Assembly (NCBI GenBank): GCA_022605955.1
Contig: JAKCOZ010000655.1
Location: 35,945 to 99,944 of the forward strand
Reading direction: 5' to 3'
DNA: 64,000 nucleotides
Source: Rallus limicola
Lineage: Eukaryota > Chordata > Aves > Gruiformes > Rallidae
The notes beneath the pieces are model-generated. The model searched no databases. It was not told the DNA's origin and saw only the letters and a list, made by a program, of their open reading frames with translations. This document shows positions 12,854-24,498 of this stretch, in pieces. The position numbers and the translations under genes are program-made. Numbering within the stretch: the first letter of the stretch is position 1; each line of letters opens with the position of its first letter.

Positions 12854-13864
12854 AGGCCTGAAAGGCATAGCTTGTCTGAAACCTCCTAACAGGACACACA
12901 AGCAGACCCTGTCACTTTGGCTCTCAGCCTTTTCCTTTGCCTGGAAAGAGGGAACATGCCTGGAACCTCCTACGGTGCTTTTCTCGGCCCTAGCAGACTG
13001 CAGTTCAAAACATGCTAAACGTCCAGCAATAACTCCCAAAGTAAAGAAGCTAGGCCTGAAAGGCATAGCTTGTCTGAAACCTCCTAACAGGACACACGAG
13101 CAGAACCTGTCACTTTGGCTCTCAGCCTTTTCCTTTGCCTGGAAAGAGGGAACATGCCTGGAACCTCCTACGGTGCTTTTCTCGGCCCTAGCAGACTGCA
13201 GTTCAAAACATGCTAAACGTCCAGCAATAACTCCCAAAGTAAAGAAGCTAGGCCTGAAAGGCATAGCTTGTCTGAAACCTCCTAACAGGACACCCGAGCA
13301 GACCCTGTCACTTTGGCTCTCAGCCTTTTCCTTTGCCTGGAAAGAGGGAACATGCCTGGAACCTCCTACGGTGCTTTTCTCGGCCCTAGCAGACTGCAGT
13401 TCAAAACATGCTAAACGTCCAGCAATAACTCCCAAAGTAAAGAAGCTAGGCCTGAAAGGCATAGCTTGTCTGAAACCTCCTAACAGGACACATGAGCAGC
13501 ACCTGTCTCTTTGGCTCTCAGCCTTTTCCTTTGCCTGGAAAGAGGGAACATGCCTGGAACCTCCTACGGTGCTTTTCTCGGCCCTAGCAGACTGCAGTTC
13601 AAAACATGCTAAACGTCCAGCAATAACTCCCAAAGTAAAGAAGCTAGGCCTGAAAGGCATAGCTTGTCTGAAACCTCCTAACAGGACACACGAGCAGACC
13701 CTGTCACTTTGGCTCTCAGCCTTTTCCTTTGCCTGGAAAGAGGGAACATGCCTGGAACCTCCTACGGTGCTTTTCTCGGCCCTAGCAGACTGCAGTTCAA
13801 AACATGCTAAACGTCCAGCAATAACTCCCAAAGTAAAGAAGCTATGCCTGAAAGGCATAGCTTG
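12854..13864. repeat. Higher-order block, copy of 8300-9310
   Basis: The same variant order as 8300-9310 appears here: CACAAG, CAGAACC at 13101, CACCCGAG, GTCTCTTTGG at about 13505 and GCTATGCCTG. The two copies are offset by exactly 4,554 bp. The block lies inside copy 1 of the 20-unit repeat, so two amplification events overlap. Confidence 0.8.
13839..13863. repeat. Perfect 25-bp dyad, alternative allele
   Basis: This is the same perfect dyad as 9285-9309 (AAGCTATGCCT / AGGCATAGCTT around GAA). It is exactly 4,554 bp downstream, so it was inherited with the higher-order block and is not an independent change. Confidence 0.9.
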
Positions 13865-14059
13865 TCTGAAACCTCCTAACAGGACACCCGAGCAGACCCT
13901 GTCACTTTGGCTCTCAGCCTTTTCCTTTGCCTGGAAAGAGGGAACATGCCTGGAACCTCCTACGGTGCTTTTCTCGGCCCTAGCAGACTGCAGTTCAAAA
14001 CATGCTAAACGTCCAGCAATAACTCCCAAAGTAAAGAAGCTAGGCCTGAAAGGCATAGC

Positions 14060-17000
14060 TTGTCTGAAACCTCATAACAGGACACACGAGCAGACCCTGT
14101 CACTTTGGCTCTCAGTCTTTTCCTTTGCCTGGAAAGAGGGAACATGCCTGGAACCTCCTACGGTGCTTTTCTCGGCCCTAGCAGACTGCAGTTCAAAACA
14201 TGCTAAACGTCCAGCAATAACTCCCAAAGTAAAGAAGCTAGGCCTGAAAGGCATAGCTTGTCTGAAACCTCCTAACAGGACACACGAGCAGACCCTGTCA
14301 CTTTGGCTCTCAGCCTTTTCCTTTGCCTGGAAAGAGGGAACATGCCTGGAACCTCCTACGGTGCTTTTCTCGGCCCTAGCAGACTGCAGTTCAAAACATG
14401 CTAAACGTCCAGCAATAACTCCCAAAGTAAAGAAGCTAGGCATGAAAGGCATAGCTTGTCTGAAACCTCCTAACAGGACACACGAGCAGCCCCTGTCACT
14501 TTGGCTCTCAGCCTTTTCCTTTGCCTGGAAAGAGGGAACATGCCTGGAACCTCCTACGGTGTTTTTCTCGGCCCTAGCAGACTGCAGCTCAAAACATGCT
14601 AAACGTCCAGCAATAACTCCCAAAGTAAAGAAGCTAGGCCTGAAAGGCATAGCTTGTCTGAAACCTCCTAACAGGACACACGAGCAGACCCTGTCACTTT
14701 GGCTCTCAGCCTTTTCCTTTGCCTGGAAAGAGGGAACATGCCTGGAACCTCCTACGGTGCTTTTCTCGGCCCTAGCAGACTGCAGTTCAAAACATGCTAA
14801 ACGTCCAGCAATAACTCCCAAAGTAAAGAAGCTAGGCCTGAAAGGCATAGCTTGTCTGAAACCTCCTAACAGGACACCCGAGCAGACCCTGTCACTTTGG
14901 CTCTCAGCCTTTTCCTTTGCCTGGAAAGAGGGAACATGCCTGGAACCTCCTACGGTGCTTTTCTCGGCCCTAGCAGACTGCAGTTCAAAACATGCTAAAC
15001 GTCCAGCAATAACTCCCAAAGTAAAGAAGCTAGGCCTGAAAGGCATAGCTTGTCTGAAACCTCCTAACAGGACACATGAGCAGCACCTGTCACTTTGGTT
15101 CTCAGCCTTTTCCTTTGCCTGGAAAGAGGGAACATGCCTGGAACCTCCTACGGTGCTTTTCTCGGCCCTAGCAGACTGCAGTTCAAAACATGCTAAACGT
15201 CCAGTAATAACTCCCAAAGTAAAGAAGCTAGGCCTGAAAGGCATAGCTTGTCTGAAACCTCCTAACAGGACACACGAGCAGACCCTGTCACTTTGGCTCT
15301 CAGCCTTTTCCTTTGCCTGGAAAGAGGGAACATGCCTGGAACCTCCTACGGTGCTTTTCTCGGCCCTAGCAGACTGCAATTCAAAACATGCTAAACGTCC
15401 AGCAATAACTCCCAAAGTAAAGAAGCGAGGCCTGAAAGGCATAGCTTGTCTGAAACCTCCTAACAGGACACACGAGCAAACCCTTTCACTTTGGCTTTCA
15501 GCTTTTTCCTTTGCTTGGAAAGAGGGAACATGCCTGGAACCTCCTACGGTGCTTTTCTCGGCCCTAGCAGAATGCAGCTCAAAACATGCTAAACGTCCAG
15601 CAATAACTCCCAAAGTAAAGAAGCTAGGCCTGAAAGGCATAGCTTGTCTGAAACCTCCTAACAGGACACCCGAGCAGACCCTGTCACTTTGGCTCTCAGC
15701 CTTTTCCTTTGCCTGGAAAGAGGGAACATGCCTGGAACCTCCTACGGTGCTTTTCTCGGCCCTAGCACACTGCAGTTCAAAACATGCTAAACGTCCAGCA
15801 ATAACTCCCAAAGTAAAGAAGCTAGGCCTGAAAGGCATAGCTTGTCTGAAACCTCCTAACAGGACACACAAGCAGACCCTGTCACTTTGGCTCTCAGCCT
15901 TTTCCTTTGCCTGGAAAGAGGGAACATGCCTGGAACATCCTACGGTGCTTTTCTCGGCCCTAGCAGACTGCAGTTCAAAACATGCTAAACATCCAGCAAT
16001 AACTCCCAAAGTAAAGAAGCTAGGCCTGAAAGGCATAGCTTGTCTGAAACCTCCTAACAGGACACATGAGCAGCACCTGTCACTTTGGCTCTCAGCCTTT
16101 TCCTTTGCCTGGAAAGAGGGAACATGCCTGGAACCTCCTACGGTGCTTTTCTCGGCCCTAGCAGACTGCAGTTCAAAACATGCTAAACGTCCAGTAATAA
16201 CTCCCAAAGTAAAGAAGCTAGGCCTGAAAGGCATAGCTTGTCTGAAACCTCCTAACAGGACACACGAGCAGCCCCTGTCACTTTGGCTCTCAGCCTTTTC
16301 CTTTGCCTGGAAAGAGGGAACATGCCTGGAACCTCCTACGGTGCTTTTCTCGGCCCTAGCAGACTGCAATTCAAAACATGCTAAACGTCCAGCAATAACT
16401 CCCAAAGTAAAGAAGCGAGGCCTGAAAAGCATAGCTTGTCTGAAACCTCCTAACAGGACACACGAGCAAACCCTTTCACTTTGGCTCTCAGCTTTTTCCT
16501 TTGCTTGGAAAGAGGGAACATGCCTGGAACCTCCTACGGTGCTTTTCTCGGCCCTAGCAGACTGCAGCTCAAAACATGCTAAACGTCCAGCAATAACTCC
16601 CAAAGTAAAGAAGCTAGGCCTGAAAGGCATAGCTTGTCTGAAACCTCCTAACAGGACACCCGAGCAGACCCTGTCACTTTGGCTCTCAGCCTTTTCCTTT
16701 GCCTGGAAAGAGGGAACATGCCTGGAACCTCCTATGGTGCTTTTCTCGGCCCTAGCAGACTGCAGTTCAAAACATGCTAAACGTCCAGCAATAACTCCCA
16801 AAGTAAAGAAGCTAGGCCTGAAAGGCATAGCTTGTCTGAAACCTCCTAACAGGACACCCGAGCAGACCCTGTCACTTTGGCTCTCAGCCTTTTCCTTTGC
16901 CTGGAAAGAGGGAACATGCCTGGAACCTCCTACGGTGCTTTTCTCGGCCCTAGCAGACTGCAGTTCAAAACATGCTAAACGTCCAGCAATAACTCCCAAA

Positions 17001-17426
17001 GTAAAGAAGCTAGGCCTGAAAGGCATAGCTTGTCTGAAACCTCCTAACAGGACACATGAGCAGCACCTGTCACTTTGGCTCTCAGCCTTTTCCTTTGCCT
17101 GGAAAGAGGGAACATGCCTGGAACCTCCTACGGTGCTTTTCTCGGCCCTAGTAGACTGCAGTTCAAAACATGCTAAACGTCCAGCAATAACTCCCAAAGT
17201 AAAGAAGCTAGGCCTGAAAGGCATAGCTTGTCTGAAACCTCCTAACAGGACACACGAGCAGACCCTGTCACTTTGGCTCTCAGCCTTTTCCTTTGCCTGG
17301 AAAGAGGGAACATGCCTGGAACCTCCTACGGTGCTTTTCTCGGCCCTATCAGACTGCAGTTCAAAACATGCTAAACGTCCAGCAATAACTCCCAAAGTAA
17401 AGAAGCTAGGCCTGAAAGGCATAGCT
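14060..17426. repeat. 20-unit higher-order repeat, left region, copy 2 (cut short)
   Basis: It begins with the same CCTCATAACAGG marker (about 14071) as copy 1 and follows it for about 13 units. It ends after about 17 units at the palindrome at 17427. The CAGTAATAAC marker appears at about 15203 and 16193, 990 bp apart, showing an internal five-unit duplication. Confidence 0.8.
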
Positions 17427-17497
17427 TGTCCTGTTAGGAGGTTTCAGACAAGCTAGGCCTGAAAGGCATAGCTTGTCTGAAACCTCCTAACAGGACA
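17427..17497. repeat. Fold-back palindrome 3
   Basis: It has the same 34-3-34 structure as the others, with one mismatch (GGCATAG in the right arm). The unit before it has GGCCTGAAAGG just upstream, unlike the GGCATGAAAGG seen at palindromes 1 and 2. It lies 80 units downstream of palindrome 2. Confidence 0.94.
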
Positions 17498-20000
17498 CAC
17501 GAGCAGACCCTGTCACTTTGGCTCTCAGCCTTTTCCTTTGCCTGGAAAGAGGGAACATGCCTGGAACCTCCTACGGTGCTTTTCTCGGCCCTAGCAGACT
17601 GCAGTTCAAAACATGCTAAACGTCCAGCAATAACTCCCAAAGTAAAGAAGCTAGGCCTGAAAGGCATAGCTTGTCTGAAACCTCCTAACAGGACACACGA
17701 GCAGCCCCTGTCACTTTGGCTCTCAGCCTTTTCCTTTGCCTGGAAAGAGGGAACATGCCTGGAACCTCCTACGGTGCTTTTCTCGGCCCTAGCAGACTGC
17801 AGTTCAAAACATGCTAAACGTCCAGCAATAACTCCCAAAGTAAAGAAGCTAGGCCTGAAAGGCATAGCTTGTCTGAAACCTCCTAACATGACACACGAGC
17901 AGCCCCTGTCACTTTGGCTCTCAGCCTTTTCCTTTGCCTGGAAAGAGGGAACATGCCTGGAACCTCCTATGGTGCTTTTCTCGGCCCTAGCAGACTGCAG
18001 TTCAAAACATGCTAAACATCCAGCAATAACTCCCAAAGTAAAGAAGCTAGGCCTGAAAGGCATAGCTTGTCTGAAACCTCCTAACAGGACACACGAGCAG
18101 ACCCTGTCACTTTGGCTCTCAGCCTTTTCCTTTGCCTGGAAAGAGGGAACATGCCTGGAACCTCCTACGGTGCTTTTCTCGGCCCTAGCAGACTGCAGTT
18201 CAAAACATGCTAAACGTCCAGCAATAACTCCCAAAGTAAAGAAGCTAGGCCTGAAAGGCATAGCTTGTCTGAAACCTCCTAACAGGACATACAAGCAGAC
18301 CCTGTCACTTTGGCTCTCAGCCTTTTCCTTTGCCTGGAAAGAGGGAACATGCCTGGAACCTCCTACGGTGCTTTTCTCGGCCCTAGCAGACTGCAGCTCA
18401 AAACATGCTAAACGTCCAGCAATAACTCCCAAAGTAAAGAAGCTAGGCCTGAAAGGCATAGCTTGTCTGAAACCTCCTAACAGGACACCCGAGCAGACCC
18501 TGTCACTTTGGCTCTCAGCCTTTTCCTTTGCCTGGAAAGAGGGAACATGCCTGGAACCTCCTACGGTGCTTTTCTCGGCCCTAGCAGACTGCAGTTCAAA
18601 ACATGCTAAACGTCCAGCAATAACTCCCAAAGTAAAGAAGCTAGGCCTGAAAGGCATAGCTTGTCTGAAACCTCCTAACAGGACACCCGAGCAGACCCTG
18701 TCACTTTGGCTCTCAGCCTTTTCCTTTGCCTGGAAAGAGGGAACATGCCTGGAACCTCCTACGGTGCTTTTCTCGGCCCTAGCAGACTGCAGTTCAAAAC
18801 ATGCTAAACGTCCAGCAATAACTCCCAAAGTAAAGAAGCTAGGCCTGAAAGGCATAGCTTGTCTGAAACCTCCTAACAGGACACATGAGCAGCACCTGTC
18901 ACTTTGGCTCTCAGCCTTTTCCTTTGCCTGGAAAGAGGGAACATGCCTGGAACCTCCTACGGTGCTTTTCTCGGCCCTAGCAGACTGCAGTTCAAAACAT
19001 GCTAAACGTCCAGTAATAACTCCCAAAGTAAAGAAGCTAGGCCTGAAAGGCATAGCTTGTCTGAAACCTCCTAACAGGACACACGAGCAGACCCTGTCAC
19101 TTTGGCTCTCAGCCTTTTCCTTTGCCTGGAAAGAGGGAACATGCCTGGAACCTCCTACGGTGCTTTTCTCGGCCCTAGCAGACTGCAATTCAAAACATGC
19201 TAAACGTCCAGCAATAACTCCCAAAGTAAAGAAGCGAGGCCTGAAAGGCATAGCTTGTCTGAAACCTCCTAACAGGACACACGAGCAAACCCTTTCACTT
19301 TGGCTCTCAGCTTTTTCCTTTGCTTGGAAAGAGGGAACATGCCTGGAACCTCCTACGGTGCTTTTCTCGGCCCTAGCAGAATGCAGCTCAAAACATGCTA
19401 AACGTCCAGCAATAACTCCCAAAGTAAAGAAGCTAGGCCTGAAAGGCATAGCTTGTCTGAAACCTCCTAACAGGACACCCGAGCAGACCCTGTCACTTTG
19501 GCTCTCAGCCTTTTCCTTTGCCTGGAAAGAGGGAACATGCCTGGAACCTCCTACGGTGCTTTTCTCGGCCCTAGCAGACTGCAGTTCAAAACATGCTAAA
19601 CGTCCAGCAATAACTCCCAAAGTAAAGAAGCTAGGCCTGAAAGGCATAGCTTGTCTGAAACCTCCTAACAGGACACACAAGCAGACCCTGTCACTTTGGC
19701 TCTCAGCCTTTTCCTTTGCCTGGAAAGAGGGAACATGCCTGGAACATCCTACGGTGCTTTTCTCGGCCCTAGCAGACTGCAGTTCAAAACATGCTAAACG
19801 TCCAGCAATAACTCCCAAAGTAAAGAAGCTAGGCCTGAAAGGCATAGCTTGTCTGAAACCTCCTAACAGGACACATGAGCAGCACCTGTCACTTTGGCTC
19901 TCAGCCTTTTCCTTTGCCTTGAAAGAGGGAACATGCCTGGAACCTCCTACGGTGCTTTTCTCGGCCCTAGCAGACTGCAGTTCAAAACATGCTAAACGTC

Positions 20001-20990
20001 CAGTAATAACTCCCAAAGTAAAGAAGCTAGGCCTGAAAGGCATAGCTTGTCTGAAACCTCCTAACAGGACACACGAGCAGACCCTGTCACTTTGGCTCTC
20101 AGCCTTTTCCTTTGCCTGGAAAGAGGGAACATGCCTGGAACCTCCTACGGTGCTTTTCTCGGCCCTAGCAGACTGCAGTTCAAAACATGCTAAACGTCCA
20201 GCAATAACTCCCAAAGTAAAGAAGCTAGGCCTGAAAGGCATAGCTTGTCTGAAACCTCCTAACAGGACACACGAGCAGACCCTGTCACTTTGGCTCTCAG
20301 CCTTTTCCTTTGCCTGGAAAGAGGGAACATGCCTGGAACCTCCTACGGTGCTTTTCTCGGCCCTAGCAGACTGCAGTTCAAAACATGCTAAACGTCCAGC
20401 AATAACTCCCAAAGTAAAGAAGCTAGGCCTGAAAGGCATAGCTTGTCTGAAACCTCCTAACAGGACACACGAGCAGACCCTGTCACTTTGGCTCTCAGCC
20501 TTTTCCTTTGCCTGGAAAGAGGGAACATGCCTGGAACCTCCTACGGTGCTTTTCTCGGCCCTAGCAGACTGCAGTTCAAAACATGCTAAACGTCCAGCAA
20601 TAACTCCCAAAGTAAAGAAGCTAGGCCTGAAAGGCATAGCTTGTCTGGAACCTCCTAACAGGACACACGAGCAGACCCTGTCACTTTGGCTCTCAGCCTT
20701 TTCCTTTGCCTGGAAAGAGGGAACATGCCTGGAACCTCCTACGGTGCTTTTCTCGGCCCTAGCAGACTGCAGTTCAAAACATGCTAAACGTCCAGCAATA
20801 ACTCCCAAAGTAAAGAAGCTAGGCCTGAAAGGCATAGCTTGTCTGAAACCTCCTAACAGGACACACGAGCAGACCCTGTCACTTTGGCTCTCAGCCTTTT
20901 CCTTTGCCTGGAAAGAGGGAACATGCCTGGAACCTCCTACGGTGCTTTTCTCGGCCCTAGCAGACTGCAGTTCAAAACATGCTAAACGTC
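20001..20990. repeat. Five-unit tandem duplication, copy 1
   Basis: CAGTAATAAC at 20001 and TTGTCTGGAA at about 20641 recur exactly 990 bp (5 x 198) downstream. The five units match the next five in order by all visible markers, so the duplication looks recent. Confidence 0.85.
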
Positions 20991-21980
20991 CAGTAATAAC
21001 TCCCAAAGTAAAGAAGCTAGGCCTGAAAGGCATAGCTTGTCTGAAACCTCCTAACAGGACACACGAGCAGACCCTGTCACTTTGGCTCTCAGCCTTTTCC
21101 TTTGCCTGGAAAGAGGGAACATGCCTGGAACCTCCTACGGTGCTTTTCTCGGCCCTAGCAGACTGCAGTTCAAAACATGCTAAACGTCCAGCAATAACTC
21201 CCAAAGTAAAGAAGCTAGGCCTGAAAGGCATAGCTTGTCTGAAACCTCCTAACAGGACACACGAGCAGACCCTGTCACTTTGGCTCTCAGCCTTTTCCTT
21301 TGCCTGGAAAGAGGGAACATGCCTGGAACCTCCTACGGTGCTTTTCTCGGCCCTAGCAGACTGCAGTTCAAAACATGCTAAACGTCCAGCAATAACTCCC
21401 AAAGTAAAGAAGCTAGGCCTGAAAGGCATAGCTTGTCTGAAACCTCCTAACAGGACACACGAGCAGACCCTGTCACTTTGGCTCTCAGCCTTTTCCTTTG
21501 CCTGGAAAGAGGGAACATGCCTGGAACCTCCTACGGTGCTTTTCTCGGCCCTAGCAGACTGCAGTTCAAAACATGCTAAACGTCCAGCAATAACTCCCAA
21601 AGTAAAGAAGCTAGGCCTGAAAGGCATAGCTTGTCTGGAACCTCCTAACAGGACACACGAGCAGACCCTGTCACTTTGGCTCTCAGCCTTTTCCTTTGCC
21701 TGGAAAGAGGGAACATGCCTGGAACCTCCTACGGTGCTTTTCTCGGCCCTAGCAGACTGCAGTTCAAAACATGCTAAACGTCCAGCAATAACTCCCAAAG
21801 TAAAGAAGCTAGGCCTGAAAGGCATAGCTTGTCTGAAACCTCCTAACAGGACACACGAGCAGACCCTGTCACTTTGGCTCTCAGCCTTTTCCTTTGCCTG
21901 GAAAGAGGGAACATGCCTGGAACCTCCTACGGTGCTTTTCTCGGCCCTAGCAGACTGCAGTTCAAAACATGCTAAACGTC
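20991..21980. repeat. Five-unit tandem duplication, copy 2
   Basis: CAGTAATAAC at 20991 and TTGTCTGGAA at 21631 place this in direct tandem with 20001-20990. The TTGTCTGGAA marker appears again at about 26279, offset 4,648 bp (23 units plus two 47-bp insertions), so this end was later copied further along the array. Confidence 0.85.
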
Positions 21981-21990
21981 CAGCAATAAC

Positions 21991-22692
21991 TCTCAAAGTA
22001 TAGAAGCTAGGCCTGAAAGGCATAGCTTGTCTGAAACCTCCTAACAGGACACACGAGCAGACCCTGTCACTTTGGCTCTCAGCCTTTTCCTTTGCCTGGA
22101 AAGAGGGAACATGCCTGGAACCTCCTACGGTGCTTTTCTCGGCCCTAGCAGACTGCAGTTCAAAACATGCTAAACGTCCAGCAATAACTCCCAAAGTAAA
22201 GAAGCTAGGCCTGAAAGGCATAGCTTGTCTGAAACCTCCTAACAGGACACACGAGCAGACCCTGTCACTTTGGCTCTCAGCCTTTTCCTTTGCCTGGAAA
22301 GAGGGAACATGCCTGGAACCTCCTACGGTGCTTTTCTCGGCCCTAGCAGACTGCAGTTCAAAACATGCTAAACGTCCAGCAATAACTCCCAAAGTAAAGA
22401 AGCTAGGCCTGAAAGGCATAGCTTGTCTGAAACCTCCTAACATGACACACGAGCAGCCCCTGTCACTTTGGTTCTCAGCCTTTTCCTTTGCCTGGAAAGA
22501 GGGAACATGCCTGGAACCTCCTACGGTGCTTTTCTCGGCCCTAGCAGACTGCAGTTCAAAACATGCTAAACGTCCAGCAATAACTCCCAAAGTAAAGAAG
22601 CTAGGCATGAAAGGCATAACTTGTCCTGTTAGGAGGTTTCAGACAAGCTAGGCCTGAAAGGCATAGCTTGTCTGAAACCTCCTAACAGGACA
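21991..22692. repeat. Block with TCTCAAAGTATAG marker, copy 1 (empty LTR site)
   Basis: The rare TCTCAAAGTATAG variant at 21991 is followed 631 bp later by the palindrome at 22622. The same pair recurs at 26639/27866 and 29460/30090. The position matching the LTR insertion is CTCCC at 22386-22390, uninterrupted. Confidence 0.82.
22622..22692. repeat. Fold-back palindrome 4
   Basis: 34-bp arms with one mismatch surround the GAA loop. It is preceded by GGCATAACTTG, a variant shared only with palindromes 6 and 7, so these three form a sub-lineage. It is followed by CAGCCCCTGTCACTTTGGTT. Confidence 0.94.
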
Positions 22693-24252
22693 CACGAGCA
22701 GCCCCTGTCACTTTGGTTCTCAGCCTTTTCCTTTGCCTGGAAAGAGGGAACATGCCTGGAACCTCCTACGGTGCTTTTCTCGGCCCTAGCAGACTGCAGT
22801 TCAAAACATGCTAAACGTCCAGCAATAACTCCCAAAGTAAAGAAGCTAGGCCTGAAAGGCATAGCTTGTCTGAAACCTCCTAACAGGACACACGAGCAGA
22901 CCCTGTCACTTTGGCTCTCAGCCTTTTCCTTTGCCTGGAAAGAGGGAACATGCCTGGAACCTCCTACGGTGCTTTTCTCGGCCCTAGCAGACTGCAGTTC
23001 AAAACATGCTAAACGTCCAGCAATAACTCCCAAAGTAAAGAAGCTAGGCCTGAAAGGCATAGCTTGTCTGAAACCTCCTAACAGGACACACGAGCAGACC
23101 CTGTCACTTTGGCTCTCAGCCTTTTCCTTTGCCTGGAAAGAGGGAACATGCCTGGAACCTCCTACGGTGCTTTTCTCGGCCCTAGCAGACTGCAGTTCAA
23201 AACATGCTAAATGTCCAGCAATAACTCCCAAAGTAAAGAAGCTAGGCCTGAAAGGCATAGCTTGTCTGAAACCTCCTAACAGGACACACGAGCAGACCCT
23301 GTCACTTTGGCTCTCAGCCTTTTCCTTTGCCTGGAAAGAGGGAACATGCCTGGAACCTCCTACGGTGCTTTTCTCGGCCCTAGCAGACTGCAGTTCAAAA
23401 CATGCTAAACGTCCAGCAATAACTCCCAAAGTAAAGAAGCTAGGCCTGAAAGGCATAGCTTGTCTGAAACCTCCTAACAGGACACCCGAGCAGACCCTGT
23501 CACTTTGGCTCTCAGCCTTTTCCTTTGCCTGGAAAGAGGGAACATGCCTGGAACCTCCTACGGTGCTTTTCTCGGCCCTAGCAGACTGCAGTTCAAAACA
23601 TGCTAAACGTCCAGCAATAACTCCCAAAGTAAAGAAGCTAGGCCTGAAAGGCATAGCTTGTCTGAAACCTCCTAACAGGACACCCGAGCAGACCCTGTCA
23701 CTTTGGCTCTCAGCCTTTTCCTTTGCCTGGAAAGAGGGAACATGCCTGGAACCTCCTACGGTGCTTTTCTCGGCCCTAGCAGACTGCAGTTCAAAACATG
23801 CTAAACGTCCAGCAATAACTCCCAAAGTAAAGAAGCTAGGCCTGAAAGGCATAGCTTGTCTGAAACCTCCTAACAGGACACATGAGCAGCACCTGTCACT
23901 TTGGCTCTCAGCCTTTTCCTTTGCCTGGAAAGAGGGAACATGCCTGGAACCTCCTACGGTGCTTTTCTCGGCCCTAGCAGACTGCAGTTCAAAACATGCT
24001 AAACGTCCAGTAATAACTCCCAAAGTAAAGAAGCTAGGCCTGAAAGGCATAGCTTGTCTGAAACCTCCTAACAGGACACACGAGCAGACCCTGTCACTTT
24101 GGCTCTCAGCCTTTTCCTTTGCCTGGAAAGAGGGAACATGCCTGGAACCTCCTACGGTGCTTTTCTCGGCCCTATCAGACTGCAGTTCAAAACATGCTAA
24201 ACGTCCAGCAATAACTCCCAAAGTAAAGAAGCTAGGCCTGAAAGGCATAGCT

Positions 24253-24323
24253 TGTCCTGTTAGGAGGTTTCAGACAAGCTAGGCCTGAAAGGCATAGCTT
24301 GTCTGAAACCTCCTAACAGGACA
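24253..24323. repeat. Fold-back palindrome 5
   Basis: Same structure with one mismatch. The upstream context GGCCTGAAAGGCATAGC matches palindrome 3. It is eight units from palindrome 4. Confidence 0.94.
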
Positions 24324-24473
24324 CACGAGCAGACCCTGTCACTTTGGCTCTCAGCCTTTTCCTTTGCCTGGAAAGAGGGAACATGCCTGGAACCTCCTAC
24401 GGTGCTTTTCTCGGCCCTAGCAGACTGCAGTTCAAAACATGCTAAACGTCCAGCAATAACTCCCAAAGTAAAG

Positions 24474-24498
24474 AAGCTATGCCTGAAAGGCATAGCTT
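24474..24498. repeat. Perfect 25-bp dyad, alternative allele
   Basis: AAGCTATGCCT and AGGCATAGCTT flank GAA. It sits in the first full unit after palindrome 5. Confidence 0.9.

Larger units (their letters stand above)
10100..14059. repeat. 20-unit higher-order repeat, left region, copy 1
   Basis: The rare CCTCATAACAGG variant at about 10111, CTCAGTCTTTTCC at about 10152 and GGTGTTTTTCTCGG near 10599 recur 3,960 bp later, which is 20 x 198. The first 13 units or so align in register with copy 2 (CAATTC with AAGCGAGG, AGAATGCAGC, GCACACTGCAG, CAGTAATAAC markers in the same order). At least one unit differs in type between the copies (seventh unit), and the last third diverges. This is typical of unequal exchange. 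Edges were set by eye. Confidence 0.82.
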
